Shown here in pieces: positions 8,212-17,956 of a stretch of DNA of 64,000 nt. How positions within the stretch are numbered: position 1 is the first letter of the stretch; each line of letters opens with the position of its first letter. The notes under the pieces were generated by a model that worked only from the letters and a program-made list of their open reading frames with translations, ran no database searches and was not told the origin of the DNA. A program made the translations under genes and the position numbers. Source of the stretch: Mucilaginibacter phenanthrenivorans (lineage in GTDB: Bacteria; Bacteroidota; Bacteroidia; Sphingobacteriales; Sphingobacteriaceae); assembly GCF_024721155.1 (NCBI RefSeq), contig NZ_JAHVAP010000005.1, positions 620,001 through 684,000 of the forward strand, read 5' to 3'.

Positions 8212-11200
8212 TTAAAGTGTTGTCTTTAAACTAAACCCAAACGACCTTGTAGCAGGTAAACCGAATGAATCGATGCCCTGTACGTTGGTACCTGTTGAAA
8301 TTGCCTGTTCAGGATCAAATGGTGCATCCTTATGGAAGAAGAACAGGTTACGGCCAATTACCGAAACGTTCAGGTTTTTAAATACGCCGCCAACTAACGG
8401 GAACGTGTAACCGAATGCAAGTTCTCTTAAACGGATGTTTGTTGCACTATAGCGGTATTCCTCAACTGCAGGATAGTTACCACCACCAGAGATGCGGCCG
8501 TAGTAGGCTTGTGCGTCAACCTTTTTACCGTTCACGTCAACACCGCCTGCATTTCTGGCATCAGCAGTTCTTTGCGACATACCCTTATAATCAAACCAGG
8601 CCTGGGTTAGCGAGTAAGCATCGCCGCCAAAACGGCTGTCGATCAGGAATGATAAATTAAATGCCTTATAATTGAAGTTGTTATTAAAACCTAAAAGGAA
8701 TTTAGGGTTTGGATTGCCTACGTAAGTTTGGTCAACGTCAGACAAAACAGGTAGGCCCTGGTCATCCACCTTCACAGAACCATCAGCATTCTTTTCAATC
8801 ACACGGCCATACAAATCGCCAAATGAACCATACTTGCCATTAACAGGCTTGGTAAGGAAAGAGGCAACAAGGCGTGAGTTGTCAGATGAAGATACAACAT
8901 ACCTGTCTGCAGTATAAAGCGGGCTCAATTGGCGAACCTGGTTTTTGTTATGAGAAAAATTTATTGACGGATTCCATTTCAAGTTTCCAAAATCTGCATG
9001 ATAGCCGATGGTTCCCTCAAAGCCGAAGTTGCGGATCTCGCCACCATTCAGCACAAAGTTTTGAGCTCCTGAAGCGGTAGGGGCCTGGATGGTTATGATC
9101 TGGTCGTTTGAGCGTGCATCATAATAGGTCAGGTCGATATTCAATTTATTGAACAACGTTACCGTTGCACCAACTTCTGTTGATTTGGTACGTTCCGGCT
9201 TGATGATGGCCTGTGTGCTGCCACTGAAATATGGCAGGGTATTTCTTGGGTCTGTTGAACCTGTTGTATGGTTAATGCTGTATGGTGGGTCGGTATTGTT
9301 GATACCTTGACCCAGCGGCGCACCTACCTCTGCATATGATGCCCTGATCTTGGCGAAGGTTAATACATTCGAAGTTCCGATAGTGTTTGTTAGGATATAT
9401 GACAAACCAACCGAAGGATAGAAGAATGCCTGCGGAGAGGTGTATGCCCATTCGTTACGCGCAGTAACGTCAAGGTATACGGTTTCCTTAAATCCAACAG
9501 TTGCCGTACCAAATGCTGCCTGGCTGATGCCTTTACTCTCACTTTCACCATAGTTAAAAGGGTGGGCAGAATCGAAATTGTTAATACTGAAAAAGTTAGG
9601 AAAAAGCATCCCGAAGCTATTACTGCTTGAAAAGCCTTCGCTGTAATCATAGGTACGGTCATCACTCAAACCCAAAGTACCCGACAGGGAAAAATCTTTG
9701 CTAACCTTGCCGCTTGCACTCAACAAAACGTCTGAATATAAATGCGTACCGAAGCCGGTATATACGCCGTAGGTGCCAGTGAAATTACCACCATCCCCAA
9801 CGTCAATATTGTCGGTTCCTGCGGCATTTTTAACGGTATTTTTATAGTTATACTGATCTAAGGTGGTACGAACCTGGATATTTAACCAACTGGTAAAATC
9901 ATATTTTGCTCTGAATGATGAAATACTGCGGGCAGTGAAATTTTCGTCCAGGTCCTTATATTGGATCCAGTAAGGGTTTTGGTTGGTACTTGCCTCATTC
10001 CGCTCATATGGCCAGTTCTGATCATACAATCCACGCACCGAGTTAAACGTTTCATACTTATTACCAACCTTTCCGTAATTGTTGAAATTATCATCAGTGG
10101 GGAATAAATATAAGCTGAATATCGGGCTCATATAAAAACCGGCACGCGGCGGGTTTTCCTGCTTCTGGTTGATATAATTCACAGATCCGTCGACTGTTAA
10201 TTTACCCTTAAAGAATTTAGCCAACCCCTTTACTGTAAAATTGTGTTTGGTTAGCGAGTTGTTGGGCACAATACCTGTTGCCCTGGTATTGGCATACGAA
10301 GCGTAAAACGTGGCAATATCGCTACCGCCGCTTACTGTCACACCATTGATATAGCTTTTCCCCGTATTGAAGAAATCCTTAATGAAGGCATCGCTGCCGT
10401 TTGACACCTTAGCTCCCCACATATCATTTTGTGTTGCCACGGTACGCCCATATTGGGTTTGTGTTGTTGGCAAAGAGATGGGATTCTCAAATGAAGTTGA
10501 AGAATTGAAATCAATCCTCGTTTGGCCGGCCTTTCCTTTTTTAGTAGTAATTAAAATTGCACCGTTTGCCGCAGAGCTACCGTAAAGTGCAGCCGCAGCC
10601 GCACCTTTTAATATTTCGGTGCTTGCTATATCATCTGGGTTGATTTGAGAAAGCGGGTCAGGACTATCACCGCCGCCAAAGCCGGTCATTGACCCGCCTG
10701 ATGCTTGGCCAATAGGGATCCCGTCAATTACATACAACGGCGCGCTGTTACCGCCAATTGATTTTTGACCACGGATCTCGACCCTTGTAGGGCTGCCCGG
10801 GCCACCGGTTCCCTTGGTAACTACCACACCTGCCGCCTTACCTGCCAATGAGTTGATAAAGTTGTCGTCCTTTACCTTGTTTAACTCATCGCCCGATACA
10901 TTTTGCGTGGCGTAGGTAAGTGTCTTGGTTTTTTGCTCAATACCAAGCGCTGTTACCGTTACGGTTTCCAGAACGTGTTGGTCGTCCTTTAGGGTAATGT
11001 TAATTACCGTTTTTCCGCCAACCTTTACGGTTTGGCTTACATAGCCTATGTAGGAAAACACAAGCGAGGAATTTGCAGGCGCGCTGATGGAGAATGCTCC
11101 GTCGACACTGGTTGAGGTACCGTTGGTTGTTCCGGCTACCTTAACGTTTACCCCCGGCAGGGGCTGGTTGTGATCATCTGTCACAGTACCCTTTACAGTT

Positions 11201-11268
11201 ACATTTTGTGCCGATGCATACATAAAGCAGCCAAGCAAAAACGCAACTAACGTGTAGAGTTTTTTCAT
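8212..11268 (-). CDS. SusC/RagA-family TonB-dependent outer-membrane transporter
   Basis: A 1018-residue TonB-dependent porin that imports oligomers bound by its SusD partner. In order: signal peptide (to ~20, ending YASAQ), carboxypeptidase-regulatory-like domain (~22-105; VKGTVTDDHNQPLPGVNVKVAGTTNGTS is split by family signatures), TonB-box/plug region (~115-240; VIDGIPIG, SIEILKGAAAAALYGSSAANG-type motif present as STEILKGAAAAALYG), then a 22-strand barrel ending in TRSFGFSLKTTL with the usual C-terminal aromatic-rich strand. No anti-sigma/STN domain is present, so control through a sigma/anti-sigma pair is unlikely; the divergent region upstream and the nearby propeller regulator are better candidates. 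First gene of the SusC-SusD pair. Confidence 0.95.
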   Translation of the reverse strand: MKKLYTLVAFLLGCFMYASAQNVTVKGTVTDDHNQPLPGVNVKVAGTTNGTSTSVDGAFSISAPANSSLVFSYIGYVSQTVKVGGKTVINITLKDDQHVLETVTVTALGIEQKTKTLTYATQNVSGDELNKVKDDNFINSLAGKAAGVVVTKGTGGPGSPTRVEIRGQKSIGGNSAPLYVIDGIPIGQASGGSMTGFGGGDSPDPLSQINPDDIASTEILKGAAAAALYGSSAANGAILITTKKGKAGQTRIDFNSSTSFENPISLPTTQTQYGRTVATQNDMWGAKVSNGSDAFIKDFFNTGKSYINGVTVSGGSDIATFYASYANTRATGIVPNNSLTKHNFTVKGLAKFFKGKLTVDGSVNYINQKQENPPRAGFYMSPIFSLYLFPTDDNFNNYGKVGNKYETFNSVRGLYDQNWPYERNEASTNQNPYWIQYKDLDENFTARSISSFRAKYDFTSWLNIQVRTTLDQYNYKNTVKNAAGTDNIDVGDGGNFTGTYGVYTGFGTHLYSDVLLSASGKVSKDFSLSGTLGLSDDRTYDYSEGFSSSNSFGMLFPNFFSINNFDSAHPFNYGESESKGISQAAFGTATVGFKETVYLDVTARNEWAYTSPQAFFYPSVGLSYILTNTIGTSNVLTFAKIRASYAEVGAPLGQGINNTDPPYSINHTTGSTDPRNTLPYFSGSTQAIIKPERTKSTEVGATVTLFNKLNIDLTYYDARSNDQIITIQAPTASGAQNFVLNGGEIRNFGFEGTIGYHADFGNLKWNPSINFSHNKNQVRQLSPLYTADRYVVSSSDNSRLVASFLTKPVNGKYGSFGDLYGRVIEKNADGSVKVDDQGLPVLSDVDQTYVGNPNPKFLLGFNNNFNYKAFNLSFLIDSRFGGDAYSLTQAWFDYKGMSQRTADARNAGGVDVNGKKVDAQAYYGRISGGGNYPAVEEYRYSATNIRLRELAFGYTFPLVGGVFKNLNVSVIGRNLFFFHKDAPFDPEQAISTGTNVQGIDSFGLPATRSFGFSLKTTL

Positions 11269-11410
11269 AAAAAAGTTTTTTTTAAAGTGAGAAATAGGAT
11301 GTTAGTTTGACCGAACTTACAATGAAATATTTGTGATTACATAGCTTTTCAGAGCTGGTAGTGGTAATGTAGGGGCGCAGACAATTCAGTTGATATGCAG
11401 GTTTTTATGT

Positions 11411-11444
11411 TTCAATTTGTTCAACTTTTGAATGGTTTTTGAAC
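11411..11444. promoter_or_regulatory. Cluster of TTCAA/TTGAA half-sites between SusC and ThuA
   Basis: Within the 309-bp divergent space (11269-11577) four half-sites occur: TTCAA at 11411 and 11420, TTGAA at 11428 and 11439. They form the dyads TTCAA-CTT-TTGAA and GTTCAA...TTGAAC. A regulator-binding site is plausible, but the motif is AT-rich and unproven. Nothing else recognisable lies in this gap. Confidence 0.3.
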
Positions 11445-11577
11445 AGCCTATTACCTATTAAAACACCTGCACTACTTTGCCTCTACTTTTAGCGATAAAG
11501 GCTGTTAAAACCGAAAGTTTAATATATAATTGTCACAGGTGGCAAAGCCCCTGCGTCATATATAAAGTAAACCTTAA

Positions 11578-12342
11578 ATGAAAAAACTTGCCGTACTAAT
11601 TGCCTTCTATTTATTTATTGCAGGTAGTAAAAACCTGGTAGCGCAAACAGCGCAAAGGCCCCGGTTTAAAGCCATTGCTATTGCAGAAATCGGAGGTGGC
11701 CATGCCAAGTTTGATGTGGCCGCAAAAGTGTGGCTAACTAAGCTCGCTGCCGATAGTAATTTCACCATAGATTATATAAGCGACACTAAACAGATCAACA
11801 AGGATTTTTTGAAACAATATCAATTGTTTATCCAGTTGGATTATCCACCCTATCCATGGGAGAAGGACGCCCAGGATGCCTTTGAAGATTATATTGAAAA
11901 CGGCCGGGGCGGTTGGGTAGGTTTTCACCACCCCACATTGCTGGGAGTATTTGATGGCTATCCTATGTGGCAATGGTATTCGGGTTTTATGGGCGGTATT
12001 GAATTTAAGCTGCACATTCCGGGCGGCACTGATGCAAAGCTTACCGTTGAAGACAGAACACATCCCGCAATGAAAGGGATTGCGCCAACATTTATTACAA
12101 AGGATGAATGGTATATATATAATAAGAGTCCCAGACCAAATGTACGCGTAATCGCCAGTATTGACGAGACGACGTACAATCCGGCAAAAGACGTTAAAAT
12201 GGGCGATCACCCCGTAATATGGACCAACGAGCATGTTAAGGCAAAAAACATCTATATAGCCATGGGCCACTTCCCCGAGCTGTTTGATGACATCAACTTC
12301 ACTACGCTGATACGCAATAGTATATTTTGGGCAGCGAAATAA
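11578..12342 (+). CDS. ThuA-domain protein, secreted (copy 1)
   Basis: A 254-residue protein with a signal peptide (to ~23, ending NLVAQ) and a single ThuA domain, a class I glutamine-amidotransferase-like flavodoxin fold named after the rhizobial trehalose-utilisation protein. Conserved family segments include GGHAKFDVAAKVWL, QLFIQLDYPPYPW, GGWVGFHHPTLLG and GDHPVIWTNEH. The enzymatic reaction of these secreted forms is not established. It is divergent from the SusC gene and close in sequence to the copy at 19317-20078 (for example LAADSNFTIDYI and YQLFIQLDY are shared), so the two probably arose by duplication. A role in processing a sugar or modified sugar is inferred from context only. 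Confidence 0.88.
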   Translation: MKKLAVLIAFYLFIAGSKNLVAQTAQRPRFKAIAIAEIGGGHAKFDVAAKVWLTKLAADSNFTIDYISDTKQINKDFLKQYQLFIQLDYPPYPWEKDAQDAFEDYIENGRGGWVGFHHPTLLGVFDGYPMWQWYSGFMGGIEFKLHIPGGTDAKLTVEDRTHPAMKGIAPTFITKDEWYIYNKSPRPNVRVIASIDETTYNPAKDVKMGDHPVIWTNEHVKAKNIYIAMGHFPELFDDINFTTLIRNSIFWAAK

Positions 12343-12359
12343 GATTTGAGACGTGAGAT

Positions 12360-12445
12360 ATGAGAATTGAGATTGAAAAATCAAGATTGAAATATGAACC
12401 TTTTCCTAAGCCATGGACTATCGACCATGGACTATGGACTTCCCC
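12360..12445. repeat. Degenerate short tandem-like repeats downstream of ThuA copy 1
   Basis: The gap 12343-12585 contains loose repeats of GAnnTGAGA/GATTGA units and of CCATGGACTATnG (two copies, 12410-12439). They have no coding potential and resemble low-complexity intergenic repeats of this group. No clear promoter for the following gene was found. Confidence 0.4.
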
Positions 12446-12585
12446 TCCCTCTACATCACCACTACAACAATTTTCGAAATGCGCCTAAAAAGGCACAAAT
12501 AAAGCTAGAATCGATATTTTACCAATATTGAACAACACTACAATGTAAAATCTTCATTAACTTTCGGTTCTAATTATTAACCGGG

Positions 12586-15507
12586 ATGTTGATCAGGAAA
12601 AATATTTTATTGCTGCTCCTGCTTATTGCATTAAGCTGCCCGGCTATTGCTCAGCCCACCATCGGCATTCCTGCCATTAAAAATTACACCCATACCGATT
12701 ACAATGCAGGCACAGAAATCTGGGGTATTAACCAGGGTAGAAACGGCATGCTTTATTTTGCTAATGACGAGGGTCTCTTATCATTCGATGGCAGTTACTG
12801 GAAAATTTACCAGATGCCAAATAAGGCGGCCATTAAGTCGGTTGCTATTGACGCAGCGGGCAGGATCTATTGCGGCGGACAGGATGAGGTGGGGTACTTC
12901 TTTCCTGATAATAACGGCATCTTAAAATTCCATTCGTTAAAAAACCTGCTTCCACAGAAGGCCAGGCAATTTGCGGATATCTGGGATGTTGCTGTTGTAA
13001 ATAATGAAGTTTTCTTCCGCACCATCGAGTGTATTTTTGAATTAAAGGATAACGAACTAAAAACTTTTGATGCACCGGGCGGCTGGCGTTTATTGGCGAA
13101 GGCGGGCTCACAACTGTATGCTGAAGACAGGGATTCCGGGTTGATGTTTTTTAAGAACAACCAATGGCAGCATTGTTGTGGCACATTATCAACCACCGGC
13201 CTGCAGGTTACGGGCATCACTGATTATAAAAAGGATACGCTGCTGCTTACCACCCTAAAAAAAGGCTTGTTTTTACTCACCGCATCCTCCCTCACCCATA
13301 AGAGTGTATCCATCGATAATATTTTAAGCAAAGACCTGGTTACCTGCACAAAAAAAATCGCCGATGACAGGTACGCAATAGGCACTGCGGCAAACGGCGT
13401 TTTTATTATAGATGGAAACGGGAACCAGGTTGAACGCTTCTCCATTAACGAGGGCCTGCAAAATAATCACTTGCACGCCATCCTCACCGATCATGACAAA
13501 AACCTGTGGCTCGGCCTCGAAAACGGGCTGGGGTTTATAAATTACAATACTTCCGTTAAACATATTTATATCGATAAGGAAAACCAGGTAAAAAGCAACG
13601 CGGCCATCGTTTTCGACAAAAAGCTGTTCGTAGGCACAACAAATGGCTTATACAGCATTCCACTAAACGGGCAGCAAACAGACATCAGCAAAGGCAAAGG
13701 CGTTTTTACAGAGGTTGATAACACAAGAGGATTAGTCTATAATTTAAGCGACATACACGGCAACCTGGCCATAGCACAACAGGAAGGCGCCATGATACTT
13801 CGGGGCAATCGCGCAGAGCCAATAGCCACGGGACACGGTGCATGGATCTTCAAACCGATCCCCGGCACGCCTGATATTGTTATCAGTACGTACACAGGCT
13901 TACAGCTTTTGCAAAACACGGGCGGCAAGCTTACTGACGCAGGAAAAATTCCTGGTATTTATGAATCGCTGCCGGTTCTGGCACGTGATAACACCAATAC
14001 CATATGGGCATCGCATCCGTACCGGGGAATTTACAGGATTCAGCTCTCTCCCGACAGGAAGAGAATAGTGATCTATACGCAATACACCGATAAAAATGGA
14101 CTGCCATCGGTACTGAATAACCAGGTATATTTTTTAAGGAATAAAATTATCGCAGGTACCGAAAAGGGTGTTTATGAATATAGCGGTGCTAAAAATAAAT
14201 TCGTGCGCTCGGCATATTTTAATCCAATCTTCGGGGATGCGCCTGTTCAGTATTTAACAGAAGATAAGTCCGGGAACATCTGGTTCATCAGTAACCAACG
14301 CGTTGGGGTTGTTGACTTCAGCAAGCCAACTTCCACAAAACCGTATAACGTTATTTATTTCCCCGAACTGTCCGGGCAAGTGGTAAAGGGTTCAGGGTTT
14401 ATTTATCCTTACGATGCCGAAAATGTTTTTGTCGGGTCAACAAATGGCATTTATCATTTAAACTATCGCCAATACGTTGCCACTGAAAATAAGCTGAACG
14501 TTTTGCTAACCACCGTTAAAACAATTGCTGAAAAAGACAGCCTTATTTTCGGCGGGTATTTCATGAAGAATAATAAGGTTGCCAACGTCCAGTATCTCAA
14601 TCAAACGCCAAAGCTTACCAATCACTGGAACTCGTTCCACTTTGAATATTCGTCAACCTTGTTCGCGCAAAAAGGTAATGAGGAATTCAGTTATAAGCTG
14701 ATAGGCTTTGACAAGGAGTGGTCTAAATGGTCAGCAAAAACAGAAAAGGACTATACCAATTTGCCATATGGAACTTATACATTTTCAGTAACAACCCGCA
14801 ACAACCTTGGTAACGCCTCGGCTCCGGTAAATTATACTTTTAAGGTAGAACCGGCATCGTACCAAACTCCCTGGGCTTATTTCTTTTATGCCCTGATCAT
14901 TGCCGGGATAATTATCTGGGCGGCTAAGGCGCAGCACCGTAAGTTTGAGCTGCAACAAAAAATGCACGATGATGAACAGCGTCGACTGCAATACCTCCAC
15001 AGCCTTGAGCTTGACAGGAGCGACAAAGAGATCATCGCCCTAAAAAATGAGAACCTTGAAACCGAGCTCAACTATAAAAATAAGGAACTGGCGACACTGA
15101 CCATGCACCTGGTCGACAGAGGCCGTTTACTGCTTAACATCAAGGATGAATTAATGGTGCTCACCAAAAAACTAAACATCCCCGATCCGGCATACCAGTT
15201 CCGCAGTGTTTTCAGGATGCTGAGCGATACCGATAAAAAAGATGACGACTGGAACCATTTCGCCATGTATTTCGACCAGGTGCATAACAATTTCCTGAGC
15301 ACCATGAAAACAAAGTTCCCCGGCCTCAGCTCAACAGATTTAAAGCTGTGCGCCTATTTACGGCTCAACCTCACATCCAAGGAAATAGCCCAGCTGCTCA
15401 ATATCTCGCTTAAAGGCGTCGAGATCAGCAGGTACCGGGTGCGCAAAAAATTAGGCCTTTCTACAGAAGTGCATCTGTATGATTTTTTGATTGAGATAAC
15501 AAATTAA
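12586..15507 (+). CDS. Membrane-bound propeller/Y_Y_Y sensor with LuxR-type HTH
   Basis: A 973-residue one-protein sensor-regulator. After a signal peptide (to ~23, ALSCPAIAQ) come two seven-bladed Reg_prop beta-propellers (repeats such as IWGINQGRNGMLYFANDEGLLSFDG are spread to ~640; GNIWFISNQRVGVVDF is one), a Y_Y_Y Ig-like domain (~685-755; FSYKLIGFDKEWSKWS), one membrane helix (~758-780; WAYFFYALIIAGIIIWAA), a coiled coil, and a C-terminal LuxR/GerE-type helix-turn-helix (~905-965; LTSKEIAQLLNISLKGVEISRYRVRKKLGL). Unlike classical hybrid two-component systems it has no kinase or receiver, so it would act at promoters while tethered in the inner membrane. Such proteins control polysaccharide-use genes in Bacteroidota; the SusCD, ThuA and amine oxidase genes around it are the likely targets. 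Confidence 0.9.
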   Translation: MLIRKNILLLLLLIALSCPAIAQPTIGIPAIKNYTHTDYNAGTEIWGINQGRNGMLYFANDEGLLSFDGSYWKIYQMPNKAAIKSVAIDAAGRIYCGGQDEVGYFFPDNNGILKFHSLKNLLPQKARQFADIWDVAVVNNEVFFRTIECIFELKDNELKTFDAPGGWRLLAKAGSQLYAEDRDSGLMFFKNNQWQHCCGTLSTTGLQVTGITDYKKDTLLLTTLKKGLFLLTASSLTHKSVSIDNILSKDLVTCTKKIADDRYAIGTAANGVFIIDGNGNQVERFSINEGLQNNHLHAILTDHDKNLWLGLENGLGFINYNTSVKHIYIDKENQVKSNAAIVFDKKLFVGTTNGLYSIPLNGQQTDISKGKGVFTEVDNTRGLVYNLSDIHGNLAIAQQEGAMILRGNRAEPIATGHGAWIFKPIPGTPDIVISTYTGLQLLQNTGGKLTDAGKIPGIYESLPVLARDNTNTIWASHPYRGIYRIQLSPDRKRIVIYTQYTDKNGLPSVLNNQVYFLRNKIIAGTEKGVYEYSGAKNKFVRSAYFNPIFGDAPVQYLTEDKSGNIWFISNQRVGVVDFSKPTSTKPYNVIYFPELSGQVVKGSGFIYPYDAENVFVGSTNGIYHLNYRQYVATENKLNVLLTTVKTIAEKDSLIFGGYFMKNNKVANVQYLNQTPKLTNHWNSFHFEYSSTLFAQKGNEEFSYKLIGFDKEWSKWSAKTEKDYTNLPYGTYTFSVTTRNNLGNASAPVNYTFKVEPASYQTPWAYFFYALIIAGIIIWAAKAQHRKFELQQKMHDDEQRRLQYLHSLELDRSDKEIIALKNENLETELNYKNKELATLTMHLVDRGRLLLNIKDELMVLTKKLNIPDPAYQFRSVFRMLSDTDKKDDDWNHFAMYFDQVHNNFLSTMKTKFPGLSSTDLKLCAYLRLNLTSKEIAQLLNISLKGVEISRYRVRKKLGLSTEVHLYDFLIEITN

Positions 15508-15528
15508 AAATATAACAACTCAAAACGT

Positions 15529-15698
15529 CGTCATTGCGAGGAACGAAGCAAACTCTGCACAGGACAAGCAACGAACCTTTATGATTTCCGCAGACCTCAC
15601 AGCCGCTGTTTGGTAAACACATAGCTTTTTACTCCGATACCTGCATAGTTTAGAGATTGCTTCGAAGCCGGGTGCGAGCAACCAGCCTCGCAATGACG
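15529..15698. repeat. GTCATTGCGAG-type palindromic repeat between convergent genes
   Basis: The element begins GTCATTGCGAGGAACGAAGC (15529 onward) and ends GCCTCGCAATGAC (to 15698), with a diverged ATTGCTTCGAAGC inside the right half. It fills the gap between the convergent regulator and amine oxidase genes and can act as a bidirectional terminator. The same terminal sequence recurs at 17847-17939, 29077-29195 and 30278-30382. Confidence 0.75.
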
Positions 15699-15717
15699 AT
15701 CTTGTTGTTAGTTGCTA

Positions 15718-17745
15718 CTACTCATGCTCAATATCAGATCCCTCCTGCTTTAGCTGCACATCTTTAAACTGCTTTTTTATAAAATCAGGATTGGTATTGT
15801 TGATGGTTGGATTGCTTGAAAAGAACCCGAATGGCATTAGCGAAAAGCCCATGTGATGTACAGACATGATCGGCCATTCCTCCGGCCTTACAATGTGCGT
15901 TATCCCTGCCACATACCAAACCACGATATCATTATTATCGATGGCGCGGTTCTTTGCCGTCCACTCCGACAGGCCGTCATAAACTTTATTACTTGCCGGA
16001 TACCTGCCGGCGGGATATTCTTCATTTTCGGCATATTGTGTGACCCAAAACTGGTGGTTTAAAAACCCAGCCTTCTTTCGCAGCAATGAACCTTCTGGAA
16101 CAAATGTTTTGGCCTGTGCACCGGGCATTAGCATATAGCCAACATGCTGGCCGTAATCATTCATCTCCATATTGTTGTAAATGTGCCAGTTGCGGGCGCT
16201 CAGGTAATCCACATCGCGCTGTGCTTCCAACTCGGTTTTAAACTGAGTACCATCAACATAAAAGGCGTTACCATAAGGATTATCCTTACCCGGTGGCACC
16301 AGCTTGGAGTTCATTTCCATAACGCTGTTATGCTTTGCGCCGTCGATATCCAGGTCCATCCTGAACACAAAAAAGTGCTGGTGATTGATAGCCTCTACAT
16401 GTTTATGAACTAACGTGCCGAATGAATGCCCGTTATAGGATAGGTCGTCTTTATCCGGCTTATCCATTTCGTTGACGCGGTGAACGCCCTTTACCTCAAC
16501 TATACCGGTAAGCTCCACGTCGACATCAATGGTGCCATCTTCCTTAAAGCGCCAGGTGAAGGCATAATCATAATTCTCTATCATGGTGTAGTATTTTATG
16601 GCGAGGTTGGTCGCCCTGCGCGATACGGTGCTATGGCGCCAAAGCGTACCGCCATACTCCTCGAAAATGGCCACTGCCCTGTCAATCTGGAAGGGTGTTC
16701 CGTTTTCCCGGTGTAAAATTGCTGGCGTGTATTCTGCATTTTCAGGAGCGTCCGCACCCGGACTCATAGATTGCGCAACACCCTGGCCAAGGCGATATTC
16801 TCCCGCATCAAAAAAATTATAGGATGCCTGGAACAGGTCGGGCGATCCATAAGGCACCACCATTTCGGGCATCGAGCCGCGATACATGATGGAGCGCTCT
16901 TTGCCTTTATCATTATATTTTACATCATAGATCACCAGCCCCTCGCGGTTATCCACGCCGTAACGCAACTTCCAGTTTTGCCAGGTAATTTCATGGCCTT
17001 TTATATCGAACGTATGTCCATCGGGCTGAGTGATGATGAGCGCCTTTGTGCTCTTATTAAGCTCCCGTACAGAATCTTTCTTAAAATAATTTAAGTCGAC
17101 CGCGGCGCTGAAGCTATTGCCTTCATCGACTATTTTTAGAATTTTACCTGTAGTGAAGTCTGTATAGGCCATCAATCCCTCAATGTCCACGTTGTTCTTT
17201 TTGCGCCGGGCAATAACCAATTGCTCGCGGTGGCCGATGGGGGCGATACCTATATCGCCGGTAAAAATGCTTCTATGCTTGACAGAGTCAATAGAAATGC
17301 CGCGTTTTTTTAGTGCTGCTACCCAACCGGCATCCTTCTTTACAATGGCATTGGCAACCGAATCCGCTTCCAATCCCATCCCTATTACATTGGGAATGTT
17401 TTTTACAGAGATAACCTTGCCGGCGTTCAAATCAATAACAGCTTCGGTTACACCATTTTTTGCATAATCATAAAAACTGGTAAATGCTTCCCGCCTGAAA
17501 GGTTTGCCCGGTTTATAAGCCAATACCTCGGCTTTAGGCGGCTCCTTCAGGTTGATGATGTTAAAAATATCCTTGCCGGTGGTAGTTTTGCTGTCCTTTA
17601 AAATCTGGACAACCTTCTTCATTTCGGTTGCCGTTAATGGGTCGAGTGGATAAGTTGGACTGTCGTCATCAACTTTTTGTGTACAGGATTGTCCCGCCAA
17701 CAGCGCCAGCAGTAAAAGGGTGTAAAGTAAACATGTTTTTGTCAT
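15718..17745 (-). CDS. Copper-containing primary amine oxidase, secreted
   Basis: Oxidises primary amines to aldehydes with release of ammonia and hydrogen peroxide. All catalytic elements are present in 675 residues: the tyrosine that becomes topaquinone (Tyr392 in ENYDY), the catalytic base Asp313 (FFDAGEYRLG), and the three copper ligands His455 and His457 (NHQHFF) and His617 (THIVRPEEWPIM). The N-terminus is a signal peptide with a Cys shortly after it (LLALLAGQSC), fitting a lipoprotein, so it probably works outside the inner membrane. It follows the ThuA operon after a 211-bp gap holding a palindromic repeat, and is convergent with the propeller regulator. An amine oxidase beside SusCD and glycosidases is unusual; an amino-sugar or amine substrate is only a guess. 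Confidence 0.93.
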   Translation of the reverse strand: MTKTCLLYTLLLLALLAGQSCTQKVDDDSPTYPLDPLTATEMKKVVQILKDSKTTTGKDIFNIINLKEPPKAEVLAYKPGKPFRREAFTSFYDYAKNGVTEAVIDLNAGKVISVKNIPNVIGMGLEADSVANAIVKKDAGWVAALKKRGISIDSVKHRSIFTGDIGIAPIGHREQLVIARRKKNNVDIEGLMAYTDFTTGKILKIVDEGNSFSAAVDLNYFKKDSVRELNKSTKALIITQPDGHTFDIKGHEITWQNWKLRYGVDNREGLVIYDVKYNDKGKERSIMYRGSMPEMVVPYGSPDLFQASYNFFDAGEYRLGQGVAQSMSPGADAPENAEYTPAILHRENGTPFQIDRAVAIFEEYGGTLWRHSTVSRRATNLAIKYYTMIENYDYAFTWRFKEDGTIDVDVELTGIVEVKGVHRVNEMDKPDKDDLSYNGHSFGTLVHKHVEAINHQHFFVFRMDLDIDGAKHNSVMEMNSKLVPPGKDNPYGNAFYVDGTQFKTELEAQRDVDYLSARNWHIYNNMEMNDYGQHVGYMLMPGAQAKTFVPEGSLLRKKAGFLNHQFWVTQYAENEEYPAGRYPASNKVYDGLSEWTAKNRAIDNNDIVVWYVAGITHIVRPEEWPIMSVHHMGFSLMPFGFFSSNPTINNTNPDFIKKQFKDVQLKQEGSDIEHE

Positions 17746-17846
17746 TGCTATTTTGTTTAAAGAGTGATCTTAACAAGTTTCTTCTCAAACTTTAGGATAA
17801 CCGGCTCTTAAACATTGCATTAACAAACAATCTAATTATACAACAT

Positions 17847-17939
17847 TGTCATTGCGAGGAGGAACGACGAAGCAACCTCGTCGCACACAGGGCGAATATG
17901 CACGGCGACGAGGTTGCCGCGCTATCGTTCGCAATGACA
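17847..17939. repeat. TGTCATTGCGAG palindromic repeat after the ThuA operon
   Basis: Terminal inverted sequences TGTCATTGCGAG (17847-17858) and TTCGCAATGACA (to 17939) enclose AAGCAACCTCGTCG and GCGACGAGGTTGC, which pair with each other. It lies directly after the last ThuA gene and before the amine oxidase gene, where it may end or weaken read-through. Same family as 15529-15698. Confidence 0.75.
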
Positions 17940-17956
17940 AGTATTTGTTATTAGTA

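Noticed and set aside
11734..12384. Long minus-strand frame of 216 codons
   Set aside because: It is the antisense shadow of the ThuA gene at 11578-12342, whose protein has clear family motifs.
12360..12445. Possible CRISPR-like repeat tract
   Set aside because: Units are short and degenerate with no regular spacers; no cas genes are in the window.
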